Positions 21,133 through 29,926 of a stretch of DNA of 64,000 bases are shown here, one piece after another. The notes below the pieces were generated by a model, which worked only from the letters and a program-made list of their open reading frames with translations, ran no database searches and was not told where the DNA came from. The DNA comes from Aeriscardovia aeriphila (GTDB taxonomy: Bacteria > Actinomycetota > Actinomycetes > Actinomycetales > Bifidobacteriaceae), in the NCBI GenBank assembly GCA_949290445.1, contig CASERW010000002.1:57243-121242 (forward strand), in the 5' to 3' direction. Made by a program: the position numbers and the translations under genes. Position 1 is the stretch's first letter; each line of letters begins with the position of its first letter.

Positions 21133-21402
21133 TCAGCGCACGCTTGAATAAGCGATTGCGCGCAGTGCCTCTGGAGTGCTGGGCACCAGAGCCTTGATCT
21201 TATCGGGACGGTAGCCGCTCCATGCATCATGGTCAGTCATGACGACGGGAGCCTGCTTGAAGCCAGCAGCCAAAACCTTCTTCAAAGCTTCTTCGTTCTG
21301 AGTGATGTCGATTTCACGGTAGTCCACGCCGAGGCGCTTGAGCTGACGCTGAGTTGCGGCGCACTGTGGGCAACGAGGCTTGGCGTATACGGTGACGTTC
21401 AT
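21133..21402 (-). CDS. nrdH: NrdH glutaredoxin-like electron donor
   Basis: 89 residues from the ATG at 21402 (AGAGAGGT ribosome site); an upstream in-frame start at 21426 is less likely. The redox motif CPQC in VYAKPRCPQCAATQRQLKRL and the C-terminal WSGYRPDKI are specific for NrdH redoxins, which reduce class Ib reductase and are themselves reduced by thioredoxin reductase. First gene of the nrd cluster, preceded by two candidate NrdR boxes. Confidence 0.97.
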   Translation of the reverse strand: MNVTVYAKPRCPQCAATQRQLKRLGVDYREIDITQNEEALKKVLAAGFKQAPVVMTDHDAWSGYRPDKIKALVPSTPEALRAIAYSSVR

Positions 21403-21469
21403 GGGGACCTCTCTTCTCTTCATCATTGGTTGCTCACAGTATCGTATATGAAAATGAAGAGCGAAATGA

Positions 21470-21517
21470 CCACAATAGGTAGTGTCGTTACAAAGTTTTA
21501 AACACTACATCTAGTGC
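21470..21517 (-). promoter_or_regulatory. Two NrdR-box-like palindromes upstream of nrdH
   Basis: ACACTACATCTAGTGC at 21502-21517 and CCACAATAGGTAGTGT at 21470-21485 both resemble the NrdR operator (ACACwATATxTwGTGT type). Their starts are 32 bases apart, about three helical turns, the spacing known for tandem NrdR boxes. They lie 68 to 115 bases upstream of the nrdH start. NrdR would repress the cluster when dATP is plentiful. The nrdR gene is not in this window. Confidence 0.7.
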
Positions 21518-21660
21518 CGTCTTGAAAAATCAAGCCTCGGACTGTGGAAAAGTTTATTTGTGAATTTTGTCACTTCGGCGCGTCTGGCGTGTTGTTCGCC
21601 TTGAGCAATTTCGGGCATAAACCAAGGTCCTACTCCCCTCAGTAAACACCTGCCACGCCC

Positions 21661-22908
21661 TCACTCATCCAGCAGACGAACCTGAGGAAGCAGCCACAAC
21701 ACCACTGTCAACACCAGAAAGGCACTTCCACAAAAAACGAAGAAGGAAGGCACGCTCACGCCATCAACGAAGAAGGCAGACGCTGCCAAGCCAACTGGCA
21801 AAGCCCATGCTTGCAAAGATTGGAACAGTGCAAACGCTCTGCCCAAATACTTCGGCGCAATACGCTGCTGGATCAGAGCAGTCACCGGAGCGTCGTACAG
21901 CGGCTGGCTCAAACCCATGATGGCGTTCAAAATGACAAACAGAACAAAACCTGAGCTGGGAAGCAAACCAGACCACACTGTTGTCACACCAAAAATCAAA
22001 CAGGACAACAGGATGGAATGCGATTTCTTCTTCAAACCACCCGTAGCACCAACAATAGCGCCGCCAACAATCACACCAGCTGACCAGACTGCTTCAATAA
22101 GAGCCGCTCCCCCAGTTCCCGCTTTGAAGTAGTCAATGCTAATCAGAGGGAAGAGTGCAGCAAGCGGAGAGAAGGCGAGATTAAACAGGAAAGCTCCTAT
22201 GAGCAAGGCAAGCAAGCCTTTGTCAGCTCTGATAATCTCAAAGCCTTCCCAAGCTTGACGAGCAGCTTCTTGCACTCCGCCAAGAGCTGTTTCTTGACGA
22301 GCAATATTCCTGGTGCGCGTATCACGAACATGGGAAAGCACAACACAAGCAGTGGCCACCAGCGCACCGAGAACATCAAGAGCAATCATGCTGTTCAAAC
22401 CCCAGTGCGGGTACATCCAAGCAGCTACAGCCATGCCAATAAGGTAGCCACTTTGCTGAACGATCTGGCTGATACCAGCCAGCCGATCGAGCATCTTCTT
22501 CGGTGCAATGATAGGCGTGAGCGCATTAAACGCGGGAGTGTGCAGGCTTTGACCACACGAGCGAAGGAACAAAACCACGAGGACGAGCCACAGCGGAATG
22601 CTTCCCACGCCCCATGCCCACAATGTGACACATAAACTGACCAGAGCAATGCTCATATCAGCGCTGATCATCACTACAGGAATAGGGAAACGGTCAACAA
22701 CAACTCCTGCAATCGGCCCCAGCAAAGCAGCAGGAAGAAAGCCGACAAGCGAGGCTAAGGTGACGGCAAGAGGTGACTTAGTCGTCATCGTAATATGCCA
22801 GATAAAGCCCATCTGCAGCACAGAACTGGTGAGAACAGAGAAGAGCTCGCCACCCCATACAGTAGAAACGGTACGCACCCACGGCTGAAGCGATGCACGT
22901 GCCATCAA
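21661..22908 (-). CDS. Major facilitator superfamily transporter (drug/macrolide-exporter type)
   Basis: 415 residues with twelve predicted membrane helices and no signal peptide. The opening WGGELFSVLTSSVLQMGFIWHIT and GFLPAALLGPIAGVVVDRFP (MFS motif A region, DRFP) place it in the DHA/MefA-like exporter group. Helices run in two six-helix halves separated by a loop with ETALGGVQEAARQAWEGFEII. Substrate is unknown; a drug or metabolite exporter is likely. It stands alone between nrdH and the glycosyltransferase locus. A motif copy lies at 22230-22243. Confidence 0.85.
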   Translation of the reverse strand: MMARASLQPWVRTVSTVWGGELFSVLTSSVLQMGFIWHITMTTKSPLAVTLASLVGFLPAALLGPIAGVVVDRFPIPVVMISADMSIALVSLCVTLWAWGVGSIPLWLVLVVLFLRSCGQSLHTPAFNALTPIIAPKKMLDRLAGISQIVQQSGYLIGMAVAAWMYPHWGLNSMIALDVLGALVATACVVLSHVRDTRTRNIARQETALGGVQEAARQAWEGFEIIRADKGLLALLIGAFLFNLAFSPLAALFPLISIDYFKAGTGGAALIEAVWSAGVIVGGAIVGATGGLKKKSHSILLSCLIFGVTTVWSGLLPSSGFVLFVILNAIMGLSQPLYDAPVTALIQQRIAPKYLGRAFALFQSLQAWALPVGLAASAFFVDGVSVPSFFVFCGSAFLVLTVVLWLLPQVRLLDE

Positions 22909-22936
22909 CTCTCCTTACTCACCTGGCGATTGACAG

Positions 22937-22980
22937 TGACAATCTCACGACAGCAGCAATGTCGTGACAGTGGCAATCTC
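22937..22980. repeat. Two degenerate motif copies upstream of the MFS gene
   Basis: TGACAATCTCA (22937-22947) and TGGCAATCTCA (about 22970-22980) are one- and two-mismatch forms of TGATAATCTCA in direct orientation 33 bases apart, each preceded by GACAG. Confidence 0.5.
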
Positions 22981-23022
22981 ACCTTACGAGCTTGCCAGCT
23001 CACTGTAGCAGAGGATTTTAAC

Positions 23023-23061
23023 AAAAAGGCCCAATTGCACTCAGTCACTGCAACCGGGCCT
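23023..23061 (-). terminator. Intrinsic terminator of the glycosyltransferase/permease-remnant transcript
   Basis: AGGCCCAATTGCA (23027-23039) and TGCAACCGGGCCT (23049-23061) pair around a 9-base loop with a two-base internal mismatch; on the minus strand TTTTTGTT follows. It lies about 45 bases past the remnant permease stop codon. Confidence 0.85.
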
Positions 23062-23107
23062 GGACTAGCCGAAAGGGTAGCTAGCCGTCGCGCTGGAGGA
23101 TGAAGGA

Positions 23108-23242
23108 TCAGCCTTTCACAGCGCCCGAAGTAACAGCCTCGACGATGAAGCGCTGCAAGAACAAGGATGGCAGAAGGTAATCATTCCAGAAAGCCATCGC
23201 ATCAATATCAGTATCGACTGAGCGATTAACCTGCAGCAGAAC
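23108..23242 (-). pseudogene. Remnant of a sugar ABC transporter permease (MalG type)
   Basis: Between the glycosyltransferase stop and its terminator, one minus-strand frame reads about 44 residues to a TGA: after a short lead it gives AFWNDYLLPS, then LFLQRFIVEAVTSGAVKG. The second segment is the characteristic C terminus of carbohydrate-type MalG permeases, and WNDYLLPS is a permease segment that normally lies some 50 or more residues earlier. So most of the gene, and an internal part, are missing. The frame has no start codon and begins right after the stop of the neighbouring gene. It indicates that a sugar transporter was deleted here. Confidence 0.7.
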
Positions 23243-23251
23243 GCCGAGAGT

Positions 23252-25537
23252 TCACCGAGATTCATAAATTGACTGCTGATCGCCGTAATAGAGAGTGTCC
23301 CCCCACTTCTTCACGCTCTCCTCATGTTGACGAGTTTGAGTTTTCACCGGGACGAAGAACCAGCGCAGAAGCCCCATAAACATGTCCTCCAGCGAATGGC
23401 CGATGCCGATATAGGAAACCAATGCCCACAGCGTGACAATTGCATTGAAACCAGCAAAAATGGCATTACCCCAATTGTGCGAAAGCGTATCAGCATAGAA
23501 AACCATTGCCGAGTAGAAAATGATGATCCACGGCATAGCAACATACAGGCCGGGAGAAGCAGTACGATTGCGCACCTTGGGAGTACGCGCGAAGGCAATC
23601 TTCGTATGACTCATCCCCTGCTGAATGGACTTCAGCGTTCCTGAAAGGTTCACCGTCAAAAGTACGATGTTAAAACCATAGATGCGGAAAATGTCCGAGC
23701 GTTTGTACCCATTGGAGTGCAAATCTTGAGCCATCGTGACGAAGTAAGGCAAGGAAGCCAAAACTACCCACGGGCTCAACAAGCGTTGATCAAAAGGATA
23801 GGCCAACAGTAAGAGCAAGCCAAAACTCGACCAGGCGATCGAAGCCATATAGTTGACGCGCAAAGCCCACTCGCCCAGGCTCACCTGCTTGCCTGTCAGC
23901 TTGCGAGCGCGAACCAAGCGCAAAAACTTACCGATAATCAGCAAGCCGCCATTAGCCCAGCGACGACGCTGGACGACGAGCGAGCCAAAATCAGGCGGAG
24001 TTGCACTGTAACTCAAACGTTCCGGGTAGTTGACCAAATGCCAATCATAGGAACGCAGGTCAATACTCGACTCCGTATCCTCAATGACAGTACGGTCTTG
24101 AATATAGGTATGGATGACGCGAGAACCTTCGCTCGAAACAACACAAATATCATTCAACGCACGCTTGCGAATAACAGCATTCGCCCCGACCCAGAAAGTA
24201 GCGTCATAATACGTCATGCCCTGGTGAAGCATGTGCTGAATATCTGTCGTCGCAGCCGCAATTCTCTCAATACGAGTCGGAGCACCACGATAGGAGGAGT
24301 ACGGGGTTTGGATCACCGCTACTCGCTCATTACCCGGCTGCTCAAGCTGGTAGACCAGACGTAAGCAATAGTCGCGCAGAAGCATCGAGTCGGCATCAAG
24401 AGTGAGAACATAGTCGGAGTCAGGCACCACGAGGTCGGGATACTCGCCATCATGCACATCGCGCAGAGCAACACCATCTGCTGTTTCCACACGCTTGAGC
24501 TTGTGACCCATCAGGGCGATATACGAGTTCAAATTCATTGCCTTATTCCCCTCCTGAGCCGTGGAGGTGTAGGCTTTGCGTTCGAAAGACCAGCCCCGAG
24601 CAGTGAAAATCCACACGAGACGGTTGTACAGCTGATGAACACGCTGAGTAGGGATGCGCTGGCGCACACTCAGAGACTCATTGAGAGCTTGCTCACTCAT
24701 GTGAAGGTCGCGAGCCAGAGCAAGCAACACCTGATCGCAGAAAAAATCGTCTGTATGATCGTCACGCTGCCAGCTCTGAGCTTTGTGCTCTAACCATTGA
24801 GCTGCCAGGCGGTAATCGTGTGCGCAATTGGCAACCCACTGTTTCGAAGCCATCACTTCATTGGCTTTATCGGAAAGAAACTTCTCCCGCGATGCACGAA
24901 AACGTGCACTGAGAGGCTCGAGCTCTTGTAAAACGGAAGGAATAAGGTTGCGCGACGCTTCAAGAATACGACGATTCTCCTCATTCTTTGGATCCGGTGG
25001 ATCATCGATGAGCAAGACGACAGTAATATCGGGAAACTCTTGCAGCAAAGCAGACCATACCGTTTTCTCCACAACCTTGGGCTGCTCAATATAGGAAGGA
25101 ATGAGAACAGTAATCGACTTGTTATAGTCATTGGAAAAATGCTCATCTAATTGTGCTCGAGGAACTCGTTCATGCATCACAAAGCGGTGGAGAGCCCCTT
25201 GCCTCGTTACCAGGTAGACGAGAGCACTGAAAATCAGAGTCGTGACAATGGTGAGGTACAGGACAACCTCAACGATGAAGCGAATAGTGAGATGAGGATT
25301 ATCAATGAGCAATGTCAGCACAGTAGTGACGACATAAACCAGCCAGGCAAGAACCGTGATCACAATAGCGACATAGCCTGCTATCATGCGAGCAGGGCTC
25401 GGCTTGGAATGCATAATAGCCAGGGGTTGAGTTGAGCGTTCAGCACCCCATTGACGCCGGCGCCTACCGGAAGCTTGTTCGTTCTTCAGGTTGGGTCGAG
25501 TTTCCTGGTTTTGTTGCCGATACTGCGTCATCGTCAT
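23252..25537 (-). CDS. Membrane processive family 2 glycosyltransferase (cellulose/chitin synthase-like)
   Basis: 761 residues. Two membrane helices at about 50-110 (MIAGYVAIVITVLAWLVYVV, then a second), a cytoplasmic GT-A domain, and at least five helices from about 565 onward. Processive GT2 motifs: SITVLIPSYIEQ, LLIDDPPDPKN, the DxD-type LTLDADSMLL near 380, ED of DRTVIEDTESSIDL and QRRRW near 520. Such enzymes polymerise and export beta-linked polysaccharide. No PilZ domain is visible. Divergent from the GH18 gene, with a 156-base shared upstream region. The product, perhaps an exopolysaccharide, is unknown. A motif copy lies at 25297-25304. Confidence 0.85.
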   Translation of the reverse strand: MTMTQYRQQNQETRPNLKNEQASGRRRRQWGAERSTQPLAIMHSKPSPARMIAGYVAIVITVLAWLVYVVTTVLTLLIDNPHLTIRFIVEVVLYLTIVTTLIFSALVYLVTRQGALHRFVMHERVPRAQLDEHFSNDYNKSITVLIPSYIEQPKVVEKTVWSALLQEFPDITVVLLIDDPPDPKNEENRRILEASRNLIPSVLQELEPLSARFRASREKFLSDKANEVMASKQWVANCAHDYRLAAQWLEHKAQSWQRDDHTDDFFCDQVLLALARDLHMSEQALNESLSVRQRIPTQRVHQLYNRLVWIFTARGWSFERKAYTSTAQEGNKAMNLNSYIALMGHKLKRVETADGVALRDVHDGEYPDLVVPDSDYVLTLDADSMLLRDYCLRLVYQLEQPGNERVAVIQTPYSSYRGAPTRIERIAAATTDIQHMLHQGMTYYDATFWVGANAVIRKRALNDICVVSSEGSRVIHTYIQDRTVIEDTESSIDLRSYDWHLVNYPERLSYSATPPDFGSLVVQRRRWANGGLLIIGKFLRLVRARKLTGKQVSLGEWALRVNYMASIAWSSFGLLLLLAYPFDQRLLSPWVVLASLPYFVTMAQDLHSNGYKRSDIFRIYGFNIVLLTVNLSGTLKSIQQGMSHTKIAFARTPKVRNRTASPGLYVAMPWIIIFYSAMVFYADTLSHNWGNAIFAGFNAIVTLWALVSYIGIGHSLEDMFMGLLRWFFVPVKTQTRQHEESVKKWGDTLYYGDQQSIYESR

Positions 25538-25693
25538 TCGTTCTCACATTACCTTCGTTTGACCACTCCCTCGGTGGCATTTTCTTCAAAACAGTATGTA
25601 CACGACCTAGGACGCATAACTTAACGTCAAGTCTATGTTTTTAGGTAGCTTTAATGAAGGTTTGAAGCACATTCAAGGGAAAATGAAAGAAGA

Positions 25694-26974
25694 ATGATGC
25701 ATTCGCTATTCGAAGGCAGGAGACTGTCTATACCGCGAGTTGCTCTGGCGCTACTCGTCCTCATCGTGAGCATAACAGGCATCTGGGCCTGGCTCACTTA
25801 CACACAGACGTCATCGAAAAAACTCCCAGCATCTTGGTTTGCAGGGTATGTCGATGTCACTGCAACGCCTTCCTACACCTTCGAATCACAAACAGGCAAT
25901 GCCTATAACAACATTATTTTAGGCTTTATTACAGGCGCGGATTGCACTCCTTCATGGGCAGGCTACTACTCCTTGGACGAAGCGCAAGCTCACTTAGACC
26001 TCGATAGCAGGATTATTCAAACTCAGCGTTCTGATCGCAGTGTGACAATCAGCCTGGGCGGGCAAAAGGGAGACGAACTTGCCACGACTTGTACCCGTGC
26101 TGACCTCCTGGTTGATGCGTACCGTAGCCTGCTCACCCGTTACAATGTCACGTCACTTGATTTCGACATTGAAGGCAACAACTTCTCCCCTGATGCTCTC
26201 AACCGCCGCGCTCAAGCTGTCGCCGAGCTGACTCGTACAAGCAAGAAACCCCTGACTATCAGCCTGACTTTACCTGCCGATTCTCACGGACTGACTCGTC
26301 AGGGTTTAGCTCAAATCAACGCTTTCCTTGATGCCGGAATTGTCCCCGCAAACGTGAACCTCATGACGATGGATTTCAACATTCGCTCCACTCAAGAAAA
26401 CCAGTCAACTCTCATCAAAAAGGCGCTGAACGCCGCACACGATCAATACACCAGCGCGCTATATCGCCATGGCAAACTTTTCGCTTCCCATCAAGTGTGG
26501 CAGCTGCTCGGCGCTACAGTTCTCATCGGACAAAATGACACGGCGGGCGAGTACTTTACTCTCGAAAATGCGCGAGAAATCAACACTTTTGCTCTTCAAG
26601 CTGGTCTCGGCCGGTTAAGTATGTGGTCGCTGAACCGAGATTATCAGTGTGGTGAAAACTTCACGAATTCCTCTCAGCTACGCACTTTCTGCAGTTCTGT
26701 CCAGCAAGGTGATGGTGAGTTTGCTCACACTCTCTCCCAAGGCTTCCGCGGTGTTCCTGGCATTCTTGTTCATGGCGAGGAACATGCAGGCAATGGCAAT
26801 TCTCACAGCTCTTCTTACCCCACCTGGGATAGCTCCAGTGAATATAAGCATGGCGACAAGGTGATTTGGAATGGCTACATCTATGAGGCTCTGACACCTA
26901 ACCGTGGTGAGCAGCCCGATAGCGTACAAACAGATAACAGTTCTGCTTGGCGTGTGGTTGGCCCTACTCTCTAA
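25694..26974 (+). CDS. Membrane-anchored GH18-like glycosidase with carbohydrate-binding C terminus
   Basis: 426 residues. A single N-terminal membrane helix (about 16-36) acts as anchor or uncleaved signal. The TIM-barrel follows: ITGADCTPSWAGYYS, VTISLGG (SxGG), and the catalytic LDFDIEG near 155-160, which fits DxxDxE of family 18 chitinases if the terminal acid is E in DFDIE. MTMDFN is the later substrate-binding strand. Residues about 375-426 (YPTWDSSSEYKHGDKVIWNGYIYEAL) form a chitin-binding CBM5/12-like module. It may trim or bind the polymer made by the divergent GT2. Alternatively it degrades host or fungal GlcNAc polymers. A motif copy is at 26639-26646. Confidence 0.83.
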   Translation: MMHSLFEGRRLSIPRVALALLVLIVSITGIWAWLTYTQTSSKKLPASWFAGYVDVTATPSYTFESQTGNAYNNIILGFITGADCTPSWAGYYSLDEAQAHLDLDSRIIQTQRSDRSVTISLGGQKGDELATTCTRADLLVDAYRSLLTRYNVTSLDFDIEGNNFSPDALNRRAQAVAELTRTSKKPLTISLTLPADSHGLTRQGLAQINAFLDAGIVPANVNLMTMDFNIRSTQENQSTLIKKALNAAHDQYTSALYRHGKLFASHQVWQLLGATVLIGQNDTAGEYFTLENAREINTFALQAGLGRLSMWSLNRDYQCGENFTNSSQLRTFCSSVQQGDGEFAHTLSQGFRGVPGILVHGEEHAGNGNSHSSSYPTWDSSSEYKHGDKVIWNGYIYEALTPNRGEQPDSVQTDNSSAWRVVGPTL

Positions 26975-27028
26975 GCACTTGAATATCAGGGCGACAGAAG
27001 TAAGCAACGGCAACCAAAACAGGACACA

Positions 27029-29491
27029 ATGACACACCAGAGCACAGGAATAGAGGCGATAACATTGACAACCAAGAAGCATTCCAGCTCCCCTTCACAC
27101 TCGCATATCGCTTTAGCTACCACCTTGCGCGATACGCAGCAGCGGCCGGTGAGAACCTACCTGGTCACTCTCACCTGCACTGTGATTCTTCTTGCGCTCT
27201 TGAGTATGCATGCGCAAGCAGGTTATGTGATAGCTCTGAAGCATCCTGCCCGCACTGCTTTGTGGTTTATTGGCTTTATAGTTAGCCTGATTTATGCGAA
27301 AAAGCGTTCCTCTGTTGAGCTTGCCTCACAGCATACGAATGTTGCTCTTCTTGCTGTGACGATGATGGTCACTGGCTACTACACTGATCTTATTTTCTGG
27401 CTTATTCTCGCTCTGCTGCTCGTGTGCGCTGTGAGTGCAAGAAGCATTTCTCTAGGCCTATTACACACGTGTACATCGCTTGCTCCTGTGCTGTGTGTTT
27501 TGTTACTCTTCCACAATGATTCTCAGTGGCTGATGGGTACGATTCACACACAAAACGACTCCGTGCTCAGTACAGCATCCAGCATTGAACAGTGGTTCTT
27601 ACCTCTCTTAACCCTGACAATTGCTGTTCCGCTGATGCGTCTGCTGATTGACCTTCTCGTTTTCACCATTGCTGGCATGAGCATTGCTCAAGCTTTCACT
27701 GAGTATTCGTGGACGAGAATTGCGCTGACTACTTTGACCGATTTGATCGCTGTGGTCTGGGTTCCTATTGTGCTGCACTTCGCAGCTTTTGCCCCTAACA
27801 GTTCTACTGCTTTTTCTATCTTCCTCATCACTATTTGCACGTACTCGCTGTTGCTGATGACGGTCAATACCATTCAGAGAAACCATCGCTCTCGTATGGT
27901 TCTTGATTGCCTCTCTTTAATTAGCAGCGCTCTTCCTTTCCCAGAAAGTGACCCTGCGCAAACGGTTGTCGACCAGATTAACAAGGCGATTGCTCATATG
28001 AATTGCTTTGTTTCGCCGAGCAATAATCTGGCTGAGCCTGCTCACTCTTATCGCTATTCTCACCGTATTGACGAAGACTCTGAGCATTATTACCTTGTGC
28101 TTGAGCGTAGCGTGGCGAATCGTCCGTTCTTGCCTATTGATGAAACTTTGTTGCATTCTGCTGGTGACATTCTTGCTGAAGTGTTGCGCGTTAATTCAGC
28201 GGTGACGACATTGCGCACGGAAGCCGAGACTGACGCTTTGACAGGAACTCTCAATTATCATTCTTTCATCGCTCATCTACGTAGCTTGCGCACGGAGAAT
28301 GTGCATAACCGCGTTGCTATTGCTTATTTCGAACTGTCTCATTTGCGCGAGATTAACGAGCAGTATAGCCGTTTGATTGGCAATAGTGTTTTGTCGGCTG
28401 TTGCCCAGCGCATTTCTGAGCACATGCCTGTAGGTGCAACTCTTTCTCGCGTCAATGGCAATGAGTTTGCCATGATTATCAGCAACTTTGATTCTTGGGA
28501 GGAGATCGAAAAGCTTGTCAGTTTCCTTGCTCAATCTGCTTGCGTTCCTCTCGTCACCGAAGCTGGAGAAGTTTCAGTTGATGTTTCCACCAGCTTGACT
28601 TTCTCCAGTGAAGCAGAGAGCTTCGATTCGCTGTTAGAAACTGCAAACGCGCATATTTATGATTCGGCAAGTATGAGCCAGGCAACCTCTACCTACGCTT
28701 CTGTTCAGCAGGATGGACTTCATGCTTCTGAGCTATTACAAGAAGCTATCACTCAGGGGAAGCTCACGATTCTGTACCAGCCTATTTTTGACCTCACTTC
28801 CCAGGAGATTGCTTCGTTGGATACGACGGTGAGAGTTCATGATAAGCAAGGTCACTTGCTTTCCTCGCATTTTGTGTTTTCTGAGGCACGGCGCTTGGGC
28901 CTGGCGGCTCAGCTTTCTTCCGATGTGGTTCAGCAATGCGTTACGGATATCGTTCAACTTCGTCACTATGCACCAGGGCTGTCTAACTTAGGAATTTGCA
29001 TTAATGGTTCCGAGCTGGATTCTCCACAGTTTGTGGACCGCTTGGAACAGTGTGGGCGTGCTGTTCCTGACGTTTCTATTAATTTGCAGTTGGGCGCGCA
29101 TGCTATTCATGCGTTGCGCGATGATTATGAGAAGGAGTTGGAAGCTATTGCTCATATGCCTCATGTTCGCGTCGGATTAACACACGTGGGTACATCGTAT
29201 TCAGAGACGTACGCTTTCGCTCATCTTCCGCTCAGCTTTGCCCGCTTTGATCCTTCCTTGATTGAGCGATATAGCGATGAACGTACTCAACAGATTGTGA
29301 AGCGTTCTGTTGAGATTATGCGCAAAGATGGCTTTGACATCGTCTTTACCGGAGTAAGTACCCTGCCGCAGTTGGAGTTTATCCGATCTGTGGGTGGCAG
29401 GCTTGTAGAAGGCCCTCTGCTCAGTAGCCCTCTGAGTGTGAGTGAAATGGCCGTTCGCTTGCAAACTCAAGGTACAAGATTGTCATCGTGA
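27029..29491 (+). CDS. Membrane GGDEF-EAL protein with degenerate catalytic motifs
   Basis: 820 residues. Residues about 35-290 hold around eight membrane helices. A GGDEF domain starts near 397 (ETDALTGTLNYHSFIAHL); where the active site should be, near 475, it reads RVNGNEF, so two of the five GGDEF residues are changed. An EAL domain starts near 565 (LTILYQPIFDLTSQEI), but the EAL position reads SLDTTVRV, losing the catalytic glutamate. It therefore looks like a c-di-GMP sensor or structural regulator rather than an enzyme. It lies 54 bases downstream of the GH18 gene and probably shares its transcript. A motif copy is at 28474-28481. Confidence 0.85.
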   Translation: MTHQSTGIEAITLTTKKHSSSPSHSHIALATTLRDTQQRPVRTYLVTLTCTVILLALLSMHAQAGYVIALKHPARTALWFIGFIVSLIYAKKRSSVELASQHTNVALLAVTMMVTGYYTDLIFWLILALLLVCAVSARSISLGLLHTCTSLAPVLCVLLLFHNDSQWLMGTIHTQNDSVLSTASSIEQWFLPLLTLTIAVPLMRLLIDLLVFTIAGMSIAQAFTEYSWTRIALTTLTDLIAVVWVPIVLHFAAFAPNSSTAFSIFLITICTYSLLLMTVNTIQRNHRSRMVLDCLSLISSALPFPESDPAQTVVDQINKAIAHMNCFVSPSNNLAEPAHSYRYSHRIDEDSEHYYLVLERSVANRPFLPIDETLLHSAGDILAEVLRVNSAVTTLRTEAETDALTGTLNYHSFIAHLRSLRTENVHNRVAIAYFELSHLREINEQYSRLIGNSVLSAVAQRISEHMPVGATLSRVNGNEFAMIISNFDSWEEIEKLVSFLAQSACVPLVTEAGEVSVDVSTSLTFSSEAESFDSLLETANAHIYDSASMSQATSTYASVQQDGLHASELLQEAITQGKLTILYQPIFDLTSQEIASLDTTVRVHDKQGHLLSSHFVFSEARRLGLAAQLSSDVVQQCVTDIVQLRHYAPGLSNLGICINGSELDSPQFVDRLEQCGRAVPDVSINLQLGAHAIHALRDDYEKELEAIAHMPHVRVGLTHVGTSYSETYAFAHLPLSFARFDPSLIERYSDERTQQIVKRSVEIMRKDGFDIVFTGVSTLPQLEFIRSVGGRLVEGPLLSSPLSVSEMAVRLQTQGTRLSS

Positions 29492-29516
29492 TTATTCACT
29501 GAGGAAAATCTGCACT

Positions 29517-29548
29517 GGGATCGATACCGCTAATATCGATCCCTTTTT
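29517..29548 (+). terminator. Intrinsic terminator after the GGDEF-EAL gene
   Basis: GGGATCGATA (29517-29526) pairs perfectly with TATCGATCCC (29534-29543) around CCGCTAA and is followed by TTTTT. It ends the GH18/GGDEF-EAL transcript 25 bases past the stop. Confidence 0.93.
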
Positions 29549-29711
29549 GCTTCACCAGTTTCACGGATGAGGTTTTTCGTGAACTGTGACCGGAGACGGG
29601 TAAGACAAAGGTCACATCAGCGCGAGGAAAAGTTCACATACACACGAGAGAAAACAAGCCGTGATGGGAACAATAAGAGTTGCAAACTATAGGAGTGCAG
29701 ATACAAAAAAG

Positions 29712-29784
29712 TGGAGCTAGTGGGATTCGAACCCACGACCCCTTCCATGCCATGGAAGTGCGCTACCAACTGCGCTATAGCCCC
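29712..29784 (-). tRNA. tRNA-Ala (anticodon GGC)
   Basis: 73 bases without an encoded CCA. Acceptor GGGGCTA pairs with TAGCTCC, the D arm reads GCGCAGTTGGTAGCGC, the anticodon stem CTTCC/GGAAG encloses ATGGCAT with anticodon GGC, and the T arm is GTGGG-TTCGAAT-CCCAC. A CTTTTTT run directly follows the 3' end. Confidence 0.97.
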
Positions 29785-29812
29785 ATTGGGTTGTCTATGA
29801 CAACAGAAGAAA

Positions 29813-29841
29813 ACTATACGCGGATGAGGTAGAAAGTGCAA
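29813..29841 (-). promoter_or_regulatory. Sigma70-type promoter of tRNA-Ala
   Basis: On the minus strand TTGCAC (29836-29841) and TATAGT (29813-29818) are separated by exactly 17 bases, with the tRNA start about 28 bases beyond the -10 element. The rest of the space to the next gene (to 29926) shows no further feature. Confidence 0.8.
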
Positions 29842-29926
29842 GCGTCCACCTCGTCGGCGTGTTGAGCTCAAGTATCACTTCGATTGAGACGAGCGCTCTG
29901 TCCTCGGAGGAACGGCTGCTCCCGCG

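Noticed and set aside
21661..29491. A genomic island in the exporter/glycosyltransferase region
   Set aside because: No integrase, transposase or flanking direct repeats; the motif density and base composition resemble the rest of the window.
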